Shown one piece after another: positions 52,539 to 61,856 of a DNA stretch of 64,000 nt. Both the position numbers and the translations under genes were made by a program. This DNA comes from Candidatus Ozemobacteraceae bacterium (GTDB lineage Bacteria; Muiribacteriota; Ozemobacteria; Ozemobacterales; Ozemobacteraceae). The notes under the pieces are model-generated. The model had not been told where the DNA came from. It ran no database searches and saw nothing but the letters and a program-made list of their open reading frames with translations. The stretch spans positions 62,001 to 126,000 of the forward strand of contig DAOSOK010000005.1 in the NCBI GenBank assembly GCA_035373905.1, written 5' to 3'. The number at the start of each line of letters is the position of its first letter. Positions within the stretch are counted from its first letter, which is position 1.

Positions 52539-53113
52539 TGCCTCAGGTCCGCGCGGAAGGTCGCGAGCGTGACGGGGGCCCCCCGCTGGCCGTATTCGAC
52601 GTCCACCCGGATCATCATGAACAGGTCGGGGCAGGCATACGAGGCGACGCCGGCGCCCGGCGGCGGTGCGGCGAAGCCGAAGACGAGAGCCGTCGCGGCA
52701 TGGGGCGGGCCTGAATACTCGGGCTTGAGCGTGATCCGGATCAGGTAGTCCGTGCGGCCGATCCGGACGGAACCGGTGCCGAGGAGCCCGTCGATCTGCA
52801 GGCTCACGGGAAGGGTTCCCGAACCGGTCTGCAGGTCGAACGGCACGTGTTTGATTCCAGGGGATCCGCTGACGGTCTCGAACGGAACGGCAAGGAGCGT
52901 GTTGACGGTCGACTCTCCGATCTTGATGGCGATTTCCTGGTCCGCCTGCCTGCCCGCGATCCCGAACGACTGAGGCAGGGCCCGCATGATCGGCAGAATG
53001 ATCAGGGCGATCAGAAAGAACGCCATCACCAGTTCGACGAGCGACAGGCCTCGGCGGCCGGCGTCAGTTCCGGATATGCTTCTGTTCAAGGACGCGAATC
53101 CTGGTTTTCTCAT
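52535..53113 (-). CDS. Minor pseudopilin (PilV/GspI-like)
   Basis: 192 residues. The leader (AGRRG before LSLVELVMAFFLIALIIL) gives Glu5 and a hydrophobic helix. The globular part is beta-rich. Its start lies 50 bases inside the upstream 739-residue gene, an unusual overlap; no better start is available because the prepilin motif is close to the N terminus. Part of operon 56842-51343. Confidence 0.83.
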   Translation of the reverse strand: MRKPGFASLNRSISGTDAGRRGLSLVELVMAFFLIALIILPIMRALPQSFGIAGRQADQEIAIKIGESTVNTLLAVPFETVSGSPGIKHVPFDLQTGSGTLPVSLQIDGLLGTGSVRIGRTDYLIRITLKPEYSGPPHAATALVFGFAAPPPGAGVASYACPDLFMMIRVDVEYGQRGAPVTLATFRADLRQ

Positions 53114-55283
53114 CGGTCACCGTGAAGAAGACTTTGAGCGTTCTGGTCTGGCCGGCGTAATCGCGCACCGTGGCTTCGACCCAGGGGAACTTACCGCTCT
53201 GAAGGGTCGCGAGGTTCGCCCCGCCGCTGAGGGGCGGGGTCGGTTCGCGGAAGATGACGGGCAGAGGTTGCGTGGAGAAGGCGTTGTTCGGGAGTTCGAC
53301 GGAGGCTGCCTGCGGCGGGTAGACGTTTTCGATCGAGTACGAGAGCCGCGCGTGCGCGACACCGGTATAGGGCGCCGGAATCTGCGTGATCGGCAGATTG
53401 AGGAGGTTGTCCTCGTCGTTGAGCCATTTGACGTTGTCTTCGGCCCAGAGGGAGAGATCATACTGTACATCCTCGATGACCGGAATCGTGCAGAGAACGG
53501 TCGCCGACCGGCCGAAGCCGTTGCGCTTCGCGAAGGTCGCCTCGTCCCCGTCGATCGGGTCCGCGTTCAGGTCGTTGTCCGACTGGCTGTAATCCTCGAG
53601 CCGGAAATTCCGGTACCAGAAGGTGTCCGGGAAGGGCCCCGCAAAGCCTGCGGGCGGAGGATCGATCCGGAACTTCCATTTCCATCCCTGTTCGGACGTC
53701 GGGCAGTTGCCGAGATCAAGATCCAAAATTTTTATATATGCATCTCTATCGTTCGGAGCGGCGTCGAGTTCCTCGAAGGTCTTGACGGAGTTCTGAATGA
53801 ATCCGCTGTAATCGGGGTCGAACGTGAGCATGTTCTGAATCGGCGGCGGAAAGACCAGCACGCTGTTGGGTTTTCCCTCGTCTCGCTTTGAAACGAGCTT
53901 GATCAACAGGTTCGGCAGGTCGTTGTCCTCGATCCAGATTTTCCCTTCGCCTCCGGGAAAACGCTGGGAAGGATCGATCGGATTCGTCTCGTCGTATGTG
54001 TACGGAAACGGCCGGGCCGTTCCCGGGTCGCGGCCGAGGTCGCCCAGGTTCATTCCGTAGGTCGTTTCGGGGGAGTCTTCGACGATATTCGGACAACCGG
54101 GATTCAGGATGTTGTTTTTGTCCCAGACGAAGACGGAGTATTTCATTTCGCCGAGGCAGTCGTTCGGGAGAAAAACGTGCTTTGCAAGCGCCGAACCGCT
54201 GAGGGAAAGCGCCGCACTTCCGATCCAGTCCCATTCTTCGGTGGGGGTCCAGACCGAGGTCGCGTCGGCAGGGCCGTTCATGCGGCCGATGGCAAATCGT
54301 GACGTCAGCATGCCGCCGTCGTTGTCCTCGGCGATGAGATCGCTGGGCTTGAAAAAGTCGCCGGTCGTCGCGGGTCGGGCTGTGGAACCCGTTCCGGGTT
54401 TTCGGCCGAGGTCGGGAAAATGACCGATCGCGTTTCCCGAAGGACCGCTGATGTGGGGCGGCGTGCGGTCTCGCCAGTTGATCTTGAAGGTTGCCGTTCC
54501 CTCCGGTTCTTTTTTATTGCCTGTTTTATGCGCATCGAGAGCCGATTTGACCGGAGCGTTGTTGTAGCAGATATTCGCCGTGACCCGCTTATGATCGCGC
54601 TCCGTTTTCGTCCGATCGGGATCCGCGGGCGTGGGGTCGGGAACCTCGTGCTCTTCGCAGACCGAATCAGGGCAGGGGCGTTTGCCGCAGTCGCAGGTGA
54701 AGTGAGGGCCGGGCCAGGATGTGACGGGATCGACATACCGCCAGCCGCCGTTGATTCCGGCGAGATACGAGATCGAATCCGGCTTGTCGTGGGCGGGTTC
54801 GTTGAGAGCGGAGGCACCGCTCCAGGTGAGGACGGTGTTGTAGTGCCATTTCGCATCCGTGTGATCGTGAGTCTGATTGTTGCAGCCGCCGGGACAGGGC
54901 CCGCGGGCGAGAAACGCGTATTTCCGGTAGAACTTGTCGACGTCGTCCGCTCCGCTGGGGCCACCCAGGATGACTTTGGGGGTGCTCAGCATCGCCTGGA
55001 GCCGTCCGAGCGTCGCATGGTCGAAATGGTTGGAGAGGATGTTCATCAGTTCCGACCAGACCACGAACAGCGTCGTCGGGGAGGGGGTGACGATGTGGAT
55101 GTTCGTGATCGCATCAACGTCCTCGTACGTGTTGACAGGCGAGTCGCCGAAGTCGGAGGTGATCGTGATGAAGCCGGGGGCGACGAGTTGATTTTCGATC
55201 TGTCCCCATGCGGAACCGCCCGCCAGGATGAAGCAGATGAAGACCAGGGAAAGATGGATGCTGAACCGGTTTGACCGCGTCAT
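53064..55283 (-). CDS. Large exported protein of pseudopilin operon 2
   Basis: 739 residues, signal peptide (LSLVFICFILAGGSAWG), GGAGG before the ATG, overlapping the TPR gene by four bases. The mature protein has two cysteine-rich stretches (CPGGCNNQTH near 134 and TCDCGKRPCPDSVC near 200), many Asp/Pro/Gly loops, and beta-strand-like sequence. I do not recognise a domain. Gene order suggests it works with the pseudopilins, perhaps as a secreted or tip-associated protein. Regulation not visible. Confidence 0.65.
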   Translation of the reverse strand: MTRSNRFSIHLSLVFICFILAGGSAWGQIENQLVAPGFITITSDFGDSPVNTYEDVDAITNIHIVTPSPTTLFVVWSELMNILSNHFDHATLGRLQAMLSTPKVILGGPSGADDVDKFYRKYAFLARGPCPGGCNNQTHDHTDAKWHYNTVLTWSGASALNEPAHDKPDSISYLAGINGGWRYVDPVTSWPGPHFTCDCGKRPCPDSVCEEHEVPDPTPADPDRTKTERDHKRVTANICYNNAPVKSALDAHKTGNKKEPEGTATFKINWRDRTPPHISGPSGNAIGHFPDLGRKPGTGSTARPATTGDFFKPSDLIAEDNDGGMLTSRFAIGRMNGPADATSVWTPTEEWDWIGSAALSLSGSALAKHVFLPNDCLGEMKYSVFVWDKNNILNPGCPNIVEDSPETTYGMNLGDLGRDPGTARPFPYTYDETNPIDPSQRFPGGEGKIWIEDNDLPNLLIKLVSKRDEGKPNSVLVFPPPIQNMLTFDPDYSGFIQNSVKTFEELDAAPNDRDAYIKILDLDLGNCPTSEQGWKWKFRIDPPPAGFAGPFPDTFWYRNFRLEDYSQSDNDLNADPIDGDEATFAKRNGFGRSATVLCTIPVIEDVQYDLSLWAEDNVKWLNDEDNLLNLPITQIPAPYTGVAHARLSYSIENVYPPQAASVELPNNAFSTQPLPVIFREPTPPLSGGANLATLQSGKFPWVEATVRDYAGQTRTLKVFFTVTDEKTRIRVLEQKHIRN

Positions 55284-56842
55284 TTCAAACCTCCGTGCGA
55301 CTGTGTCGTGTCATTCGGTTGGCCGAAGAGTTCCAGGGCGGCTTGTCGGGAAAGGCTTTCGATGCTGGTTGCGCAGGCTTCGGCGTTCGAGCCTGCCTGC
55401 CCGGCCACTTCCCGCTCGAGGCGGGACAGAAACGCCGGGATGAAGGCGGATTCGACTCCACGGAAGGCCGCGAGCAGGCACTGTTCGAGGTCGTGTGCGG
55501 CGACGGCCTGGCCGAGGCGGGTTCGGAGAACTCCCAGGAAAAAGTAAGCCCGGGGGGCGAGCGCAGGCGATTCCAGGGCTTTCTGAAGGGGTTCCTGCGC
55601 GGCGACTGCGTCTCCCTGGCGGAGCAGCAGCAGGCCGGCGATATAGGAGAGCCACGGGTGGCCGGCGTGCAACGCAAGCGATTTCCAAGCCTCGGCGTCC
55701 GCATCCGGGATTCCGAAGATGACCGCGTGAAGGAAAAGGCGGGCGAGCGCGATGAGCCGGCCCGGCGGATGGCGTTCCGAAAGCCGGTCGAACTGGACCC
55801 ACGTCCAGAAAACGGCTGCGGGGAGAAGGAGAAGGCCGAGAACCAGCAGGCTGCCCGAAAAGGGGTAGGCTTTCCAGACGAGGATGAGGCGACGGTGCAG
55901 GGGTTTCACCGGGGAGCCGGCGAAAGATGCGCCTGCCACGGCCGCCGCCTTCAAAGGCATATCGGCCGCGTCGTAGGCGTCCGACAGGGCCGGGAGGAGA
56001 TCGGGAGGGAGGGTGGACGTTGCCGTGAGCCGTTCGAGATCGCGGAGAGCCTCGAGCGGTCGGTTGATCTTCAGAAGCGCCTTTCCGCGTTTCAAAAGAA
56101 GATCGGGGCGGCCGGGAAACTCCTGCAGCAGCTTGTCGAGGGCGGTCACGGCTGCGAAATAATCGCCTTTGCCGAACTGGGTGTCGAGCGAAGACAGGAG
56201 CGAGTTGATCTGCCGGAGTTTCCCGATTCTGGCTTTGAGTGCGAGTGCTCGGCCGTGCGCGGGCTCGCGTTTGAGAAGATCGTCCAGGAGCGTGTCGGCA
56301 GTGTCGAGATCGCCCCGGCCGAAGGCCGCCTGGGCACGAAGAAGGAGGGAGGCGAGCGAGTAGGTCACGACGTCGTACGCCCGTCCGGTCGAAGGGGCGA
56401 TGCTCACGCCGGTTTCCTGGTATTTCTCGATCGTGTCTTTCACCTTCTGGAGCTCTTCGAGCGCCTTTCGGGCATCGGCGTTCGTCGGATCGACGGCGAG
56501 GACTTCACGGTATTGTTTCTCGGCGTCGGGAAGATTGCCGGCGCTCTGGTAAAACTGGGCCGAGCGGAGGGCCGCGGCGACGCGCTGCGCTTTCGCCTCG
56601 GCGATCAACCGGGAAAGGCGGACGACGTCGGGGTCGTCGGGAGCCACGGCCCGGGCCTGTTCCAGGTGGGTTCCCGCGGCTTTGAGGTTGCCGCTGCGGA
56701 AGTAGAACTCGGCCTTTTCGAGCCATTGTCTGATGGCTTGGGGAGCGGCAAGAAGCGGGATGGATATCGAAACGAGAACGAGAACGGCATACCGAATGAT
56801 ATGCAATGTACGACATCCGTGGCCGGGACGGAGCATTCCCAT
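55280..56842 (-). CDS. TPR membrane protein of pseudopilin operon 2
   Basis: 520 residues from ATG 56842, which has GAGGA eight bases upstream (a TTG one codon earlier is not needed). TM1 about 15-32, TPR repeats about 36-300 (NLPDAEKQYREVLAVDPTNADA is clear), TM2 near 325-347 (FSGSLLVLGLLLLPAAVFW), then a second TPR block to the C terminus. TPR proteins support pilus or secretion assembly. First gene of the operon. Confidence 0.78.
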   Translation of the reverse strand: MGMLRPGHGCRTLHIIRYAVLVLVSISIPLLAAPQAIRQWLEKAEFYFRSGNLKAAGTHLEQARAVAPDDPDVVRLSRLIAEAKAQRVAAALRSAQFYQSAGNLPDAEKQYREVLAVDPTNADARKALEELQKVKDTIEKYQETGVSIAPSTGRAYDVVTYSLASLLLRAQAAFGRGDLDTADTLLDDLLKREPAHGRALALKARIGKLRQINSLLSSLDTQFGKGDYFAAVTALDKLLQEFPGRPDLLLKRGKALLKINRPLEALRDLERLTATSTLPPDLLPALSDAYDAADMPLKAAAVAGASFAGSPVKPLHRRLILVWKAYPFSGSLLVLGLLLLPAAVFWTWVQFDRLSERHPPGRLIALARLFLHAVIFGIPDADAEAWKSLALHAGHPWLSYIAGLLLLRQGDAVAAQEPLQKALESPALAPRAYFFLGVLRTRLGQAVAAHDLEQCLLAAFRGVESAFIPAFLSRLEREVAGQAGSNAEACATSIESLSRQAALELFGQPNDTTQSHGGLK

Positions 56843-56928
56843 CAACTCGTTCCTCTGATTTCAACTCTTGTACCATGATACCCCATAACCGGAGATTTTC
56901 CCACCATTCGGGAGAGAGGGGGATTCCT

Positions 56929-56957
56929 TTGACATTTCCCTGGCGCTTTGCTAGATT
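56929..56957 (+). promoter_or_regulatory. Promoter of the aldolase operon
   Basis: Perfect TTGACA (56929-56934), 17-base spacer and TAGATT (56952-56957). Start near 56964 would leave a leader of about 100 bases before the ATG at 57066. In the rest of the 223-base gap no gene is seen. Confidence 0.65.
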
Positions 56958-57065
56958 GCATCAATACCGGCGGGCATGTGCCCATGCCGTGCCGGGGCCC
57001 GTTTTCCGTTGACCGGATTCCAATTCGGGGCCATGGGCCCCACAATGACGAGGAGGCTTTACACG

Positions 57066-58010
57066 ATGCCGCTGGTCACAACGAAGGAACTGTTCGCACG
57101 TGCACTCAAGGGCGGGTATGCTATCGGCGCGTTCAACGTGAACAACATGGAGATCGTCCAGGGAATCTTCGAGGCGGCGATCGCCGAGAAGTCGCCCCTG
57201 ATCATCCAGGTTTCGGCCGGGGCCCGCAAATACGCGCGGCACGAGTATCTGATCCACCTGATTCAGGCTTCGATCGAGATGGCGAAGAGTTCCGGGATCG
57301 ACATCCCGATCGCCCTTCACCTCGATCACGGCGATGATTTCGAGATCTGCAAGAAGTGCATCGACGGCGGTTTTACCTCGGTCATGATCGACGGGTCGAA
57401 GCACAGTTTCGAGGAGAATGTGAAGCTGACGAAGCAGGTCGTCGATTACGCCCATGCCCGCGGCATCAGCGTCGAAGCCGAGCTCGGCAAGCTGGCCGGG
57501 GTTGAGGACGCGGTGTCGGTTTCGGAGAAGGACGCGGTCTACACGAATCCCCGCGAGGCGAAGGAGTTCGTCGAACGCTCCGGGTGTGACTCGCTGGCCG
57601 TCGCGATTGGCACCAGCCACGGGGCCTACAAGTTCAAGGGCGATGCGAAGCTTGACTTCGAGCGCCTCGCCGAGATCGAGCAGGCCGTTCCGAATTTCCC
57701 GCTGGTTCTGCACGGCGCCAGCTCCGTGCCCGAAGATCTCGTCGCCATCTGCAACAAATACGGCGGCAAGCTCCAGGATTCGAAGGGCGTGCCCGAGGAC
57801 ATGATCGCCCGGGCGGCCACGAAGAGCAACGTCTGCAAGATCAACGTCGACACCGACCTCCGCATCGCGATGACCGGCGCCATCCGCAAGGTGTTCGCCG
57901 AGAATCCGGGCGAGTTCGATCCGCGCAAGTATCTCGGCCCGGCCCGCGACTCGATCCGCGAGGTCGTGCGCCGCAAGATGCGCCTGATGGGCTGCGCCGG
58001 CAAGGCCTGA
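57066..58010 (+). CDS. fba: Class II fructose-bisphosphate aldolase
   Basis: 314 residues from ATG 57066 with GAGGAGG nine bases upstream; upstream in-frame starts (57045, 56976) lack a site. Zinc-dependent aldolase of glycolysis/gluconeogenesis. HLDHGD gives catalytic Asp87 and zinc His88; VEAELG, GTSHG (His185) and HGASS (His216) give the remaining metal and phosphate sites. Length and spacing fit the shorter class IIB group, which also includes tagatose-bisphosphate aldolases. The next gene begins one base after the stop. Confidence 0.95.
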   Translation: MPLVTTKELFARALKGGYAIGAFNVNNMEIVQGIFEAAIAEKSPLIIQVSAGARKYARHEYLIHLIQASIEMAKSSGIDIPIALHLDHGDDFEICKKCIDGGFTSVMIDGSKHSFEENVKLTKQVVDYAHARGISVEAELGKLAGVEDAVSVSEKDAVYTNPREAKEFVERSGCDSLAVAIGTSHGAYKFKGDAKLDFERLAEIEQAVPNFPLVLHGASSVPEDLVAICNKYGGKLQDSKGVPEDMIARAATKSNVCKINVDTDLRIAMTGAIRKVFAENPGEFDPRKYLGPARDSIREVVRRKMRLMGCAGKA

Positions 58011-58011
58011 G

Positions 58012-58587
58012 GTGCCCGACAGACGAACCGCGATCGCCGGGGCGGCGGCAACGCCGCTCCGGCCCGTGTTTTTCCGGGCAGGGCCGACGTCGGTCGCCCT
58101 TGCCTGCTTGCTCTTTCTCGCGCTGCTGGCGGCCTTCATGACCGGGTGCGGCGGCGGAGGAGGGGGAGACGGCGGAGACGCCGACCCGCTGGCGCCGGAG
58201 ATCGGCGCCCAGGTCGACGGTTTCGTCGACGCCCTGAATGCCGAAAACATCGACGGCGCGATGCGTTATGTAGACTCGAATATATATTATTTTCGGGCCG
58301 GAACGAATGGGTTTCTGAGGTATTCCGCCTTTCAAGAATACCTTCGGAACTTCGTCGAATCCGCCAGCGGCATCATCCTGAGCATCGACGGCAGGGAGTT
58401 TACATCCAACGGTGAAACCTGGGCCCTGTGCGCCGGCACCTTGAACTGCTCCTGGAAAGATGCCGAGGGGAATGCACGAACGCTCACGGAACCTGTTCAG
58501 ATCGAATGGCAGCGGATCGAACGCTGGGGGATCACGAAACTGTCACGGTACGACACGACCGGTCTGCAGTTTCCCCCCGCACCCTGA
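58012..58587 (+). CDS. Lipoprotein with NTF2/SnoaL-like domain
   Basis: 191 residues from GTG. The lipobox AAFMTGC (Cys46) is followed by a Gly/Asp-rich linker, then a domain starting VDGFVDALNAENIDGAMRYVD that looks like the NTF2/SnoaL fold. No catalytic residues can be assigned. The start is one base after the aldolase stop, so it is coupled to it, yet a lipoprotein is an odd partner for a cytoplasmic enzyme. Confidence 0.75.
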   Translation: MPDRRTAIAGAAATPLRPVFFRAGPTSVALACLLFLALLAAFMTGCGGGGGGDGGDADPLAPEIGAQVDGFVDALNAENIDGAMRYVDSNIYYFRAGTNGFLRYSAFQEYLRNFVESASGIILSIDGREFTSNGETWALCAGTLNCSWKDAEGNARTLTEPVQIEWQRIERWGITKLSRYDTTGLQFPPAP

Positions 58588-58623
58588 CAAAGCATGATCC
58601 TGGAAAGAGGAGGCTGAGCGGCG

Positions 58624-60096
58624 ATGAGCACTGAGACGAGATTCCGTATGTCCGATGGGCGACCCGCGATCGTATTCCGGCCGGACGGCGGCGCCATGAC
58701 CTGGCAGGACTGGATGTGCCAGCCGGTCGCCCTGCTTGCTGAAGCGCCTGGCAATCCTGATCGGGTTGTTCTGCTGTCATTCCAGTCGGGGATGCCCCTC
58801 GCTTCGGTGAGCGTTTCGCCGGAATGTCGAACGGCCCTGAACTCCGCGAAAGCCCACGTTCTGGCTTCCGGTGACGTTCCCGAGTCGCAGGATGCCGATG
58901 CGGCGGTCGTGAAACTCGAGCCGTTCGACGCCTCGGGGTTCCTGCACGAAGGCATCAAAAAGCAGATGAGGGGCGAGCTGGAAGCGGCCGTCGAAGCATA
59001 CGGCCGCGCCGAAGCCGAGGTGCCGGAACTGCCCCGCGCCGCGAACCTGCGCGGCCTGTGCCTGCGCCTCCTGGGTCGCAACGAGGAGGCGGAAGCCGCA
59101 TATCGCCGTGAACTCGAGACGTCACCGGCCATGCCCGATGCGTTCGCGAATCTCGGCATCCTGTTCGCGCGCTCCGGCCGGAACGCCGAAGCCCGCGCCA
59201 TGTTCGAGAAGGCGCTCGAACGCGACCAGTTCTACCTCAACGCCCTGCTGCACTTCGCCAGGCTGCTCGCTGCCGAGGGACAAAAGACTTCGCGGCTGTT
59301 CGCCTCGCTGAACATGCGCCTCCTGGGAGCCTGGGCCGACGCGCCCCAGGCGCAGGAGCATCTCCTTGCGATGGCATCCGCCTGCGGCGCCTCGCCCGCC
59401 GAGTTCGCCGCCCTGCTGCGGGCCGAAGCCGGCTGGCTGGCCGATCCCTTCGTGCTCCAGACGATGAAACGGTGCGAAATCCTGCGCCTGAACGGCGCGT
59501 ATATCGCCACCCTCCGGGGATACGGCGTCCTGCTCGACCGCACGGCCGGCATGCCGTCGGCCGCGTTTTTCCGGAATTGGGTGGCGAGACGGAATTCGCT
59601 GATCGAGACGATGATCGGCGATATATATATACAAGAATGGAATAGTTTGAAGGCGGAGCTGCAGGCCCGCCACCCCGAACTCGCTCCGGCTTCTCCCGCC
59701 CCGGCGGCCGACGCCGGCCGCGACGGGCAACCCGAGCGTGACGGGGCGATGAGCCCCGAGGAGTTTTATTCGATCATCGTGACCGAGATGCTTCGCGACG
59801 GCCAGGTGTCGCAGCATGAAGCGGCCCTCCTGAACCGGTTCCGCGCGGCCCTCCGCATATCCGACCAGGCGCACGCCCGGATCCTCGACGAGGCGGTTGC
59901 CGCGACCCCGCGCAGTCCCATGACCGACGGCGGAGGCGAGTTCCGGAGCGAGGCGTTTCTTCGGCGGCTGGCGGCGGCCGTGATCCGAGACGGGAAAATC
60001 GACGAACTGGAGCGGAAGATGGTCGTTCTTGCCGCTCAGACGCTCAATGTATCATCCGATGCGGTCAAGGCCGCATTCCGCGAGGTGGCAGCATGA
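58624..60096 (+). CDS. TPR protein with C-terminal TerB-like helical domains
   Basis: 490 residues, no signal. An N-terminal domain of about 110 residues has no known match; TPR repeats cover about 118-235 (NEEAEAAYRRELETSPAMPDA). After a Pro/Ala linker, two TerB-like modules appear (EFYSIIVTEMLRDGQVSQHE and FLRRLAAAVIRDGKIDELE). TerB domains occur in tellurite/stress-response systems. The stop overlaps the YbjN-like gene by four bases. GGAGGCTGAGCGGCG upstream of the ATG contains the ribosome site. Confidence 0.75.
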   Translation: MSTETRFRMSDGRPAIVFRPDGGAMTWQDWMCQPVALLAEAPGNPDRVVLLSFQSGMPLASVSVSPECRTALNSAKAHVLASGDVPESQDADAAVVKLEPFDASGFLHEGIKKQMRGELEAAVEAYGRAEAEVPELPRAANLRGLCLRLLGRNEEAEAAYRRELETSPAMPDAFANLGILFARSGRNAEARAMFEKALERDQFYLNALLHFARLLAAEGQKTSRLFASLNMRLLGAWADAPQAQEHLLAMASACGASPAEFAALLRAEAGWLADPFVLQTMKRCEILRLNGAYIATLRGYGVLLDRTAGMPSAAFFRNWVARRNSLIETMIGDIYIQEWNSLKAELQARHPELAPASPAPAADAGRDGQPERDGAMSPEEFYSIIVTEMLRDGQVSQHEAALLNRFRAALRISDQAHARILDEAVAATPRSPMTDGGGEFRSEAFLRRLAAAVIRDGKIDELERKMVVLAAQTLNVSSDAVKAAFREVAA

Positions 60097-60740
60097 AACA
60101 GGACCATTCTTCGAAAGACAAGGACACTCCGCAGGCTTCCGCCTGGGAAATCGAGATCATCAAGTCGGTTGCGAAGCACCTGACCGACGAGGGCTACCGG
60201 TTCCAGTATCTGTCGGATGCCTGCCTCGAATTGTATCTCCAGGGCAAGAATCTCACGATGCGGATGCTCATCTACGCGCACAACAGGCATCTGGTGGTGC
60301 GCGTGCCGGGCTTCATCCGCAACGTCGAACTTCGCCGTCTCGACCTTCTGATGACTCTCATGCAGCTGATGGACGAGTATTTCGACATCAGGTTCGAGCT
60401 GGCGAAAGACGGCCAGAGCCTTTCGGCCGCCTGCACCCATATCGTCGAAGACGGCACGATGACGAAGGCCCAGTGCATGCAGACGATGATGGTCGTCGCC
60501 TATATCGTCGACGATACGTATCCGAAACTGATGCATATCCTCTACGGCACCCGGCAGCCCGTGGAAACGGGGGACGCGATCCCGGTGGTCGCCGACGATC
60601 CCGAGCCCGGGGACCCCGGTGACGGAGAGGAAGACGACGACCCGGGCGAATCGGAAGATCCCTCCGGCGAGAGTTCTTCCGGCCGCTCAACATCGGGTCA
60701 CAGGCGCGGCAAATCGCCTCGCCACGACAAGGTGAACTGA
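60093..60740 (+). CDS. YbjN-like protein with acidic tail
   Basis: 215 residues. The core (about 20-155) matches the YbjN/type III secretion chaperone-like fold in pattern (YRFQYLSDACLELYLQGKN, LLMTLMQLMDEYFDIRFELA). The rest is acidic and Ser/Gly-rich (GEEDDDPGESEDPSGESSSG), probably disordered. Starts in an ATGA overlap with the TPR/TerB gene. YbjN proteins influence motility and stress in some bacteria, but no such role is shown here. Confidence 0.6.
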   Translation: MKQDHSSKDKDTPQASAWEIEIIKSVAKHLTDEGYRFQYLSDACLELYLQGKNLTMRMLIYAHNRHLVVRVPGFIRNVELRRLDLLMTLMQLMDEYFDIRFELAKDGQSLSAACTHIVEDGTMTKAQCMQTMMVVAYIVDDTYPKLMHILYGTRQPVETGDAIPVVADDPEPGDPGDGEEDDDPGESEDPSGESSSGRSTSGHRRGKSPRHDKVN

Positions 60741-60755
60741 CCGAAGGAGTTTCAC

Positions 60756-61856
60756 ATGCGACTGTCCCTCCGCCTTCTTCTGTGCCTGTTCCTGATCGGA
60801 GCGTGCGCGATCCCTCCGGTCGCGGCCGATATGCCGAAACTGCCTTCCTGGTACGGATTCGACGCCTCGCTGGCCGATATCCCGAGAGTCGGCGTTCCGG
60901 TCGAGGTGCTTGCCACCGTTACCGCCCGCCTCGGCGACCTCGAAGACGTGGACGTATCGCTTCTTCTCCCCCAGGGATGGGCCCATGTCCCGCGGGAGGA
61001 GCCAAAGGGCCGCCTCGGCTCGGGTTCCAGCCGGCTTTTCCGCTTTGTCGTCACCCCCGCCGGTCCCCTCCCGAACGGCTCCATCGGCTGCAGGCTCCGC
61101 GTTCGCACCCCGAAGGCGGAATTGATCCGGGAAGCCGGCCGCCGTTTTCCCGAAGAGGCAAATAAAATAGCTCAAACGATAACTTCGTGGCCGGATATGC
61201 ACGAGGCCTTCGCGGACATGGCGTTCGCCCTGTACAAAGAAGAAGGCTTCTATCCCCTCGGCCCGGACATGTGGATCACCTACGACGACAGACTCAGGCC
61301 CGAAGGGGCCGTCCGCGGGCCCTGCCTCTACCGTGACGTCATGATCACGCCGTTCCAGGCCCAGACCGACGTCGAGATGTTCGACAAGCTCCGGACGCTT
61401 CTCAAGAGCGATCCGAAGCTGGAGGCCTCGCTCGCCGAAAAGGGCATCGATCTCAAAAAGAAGAGATTCGACCAGCTTCTCGGCCTGTATGTGCTCGCCG
61501 TCGAGGCGTATCTGAAGGGCGATTTCCCGGCGGCCGAGGCCCTGCTGAACCGCTTCGCGAGCGAAAGCGGGGATGCGGCCGACGTGCCCGTCGAGTTGGC
61601 GGTCGCGGCCGAGAACCTGCGGGGACTCGCCGCATGGGCATCCGGCGATCGCAGAACGGCGGAGCAGGCTCTCCAGAAAGCCTTCTACAAGAACCGGAAA
61701 CTCTCCGTGCAGCGATATGTATTGAGAAATATAGGACTGCTGATGATCGCGAAGGGCGATCGCTCGAGCGCCCGTGAGATGCTCCGGCTGGCGGTCGAAA
61801 TGAAGCCGGCCTACGTCCTTGCCGGCGATGAATACGCCCGGTTGAAGGAACGCTGA
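60756..61856 (+). CDS. Exported protein with C-terminal TPR repeats
   Basis: 366 residues, GAAGGAG site before the ATG, and a signal peptide (LCLFLIGACAIPPVAA). The N-terminal 150 residues are beta-rich and unidentified; TPR-like repeats cover about 230-360 (GDFPAAEALLNRFASESGD). Same operon; its stop is directly followed by the TTG of the HEAT gene. Function unknown. Confidence 0.7.
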   Translation: MRLSLRLLLCLFLIGACAIPPVAADMPKLPSWYGFDASLADIPRVGVPVEVLATVTARLGDLEDVDVSLLLPQGWAHVPREEPKGRLGSGSSRLFRFVVTPAGPLPNGSIGCRLRVRTPKAELIREAGRRFPEEANKIAQTITSWPDMHEAFADMAFALYKEEGFYPLGPDMWITYDDRLRPEGAVRGPCLYRDVMITPFQAQTDVEMFDKLRTLLKSDPKLEASLAEKGIDLKKKRFDQLLGLYVLAVEAYLKGDFPAAEALLNRFASESGDAADVPVELAVAAENLRGLAAWASGDRRTAEQALQKAFYKNRKLSVQRYVLRNIGLLMIAKGDRSSAREMLRLAVEMKPAYVLAGDEYARLKER

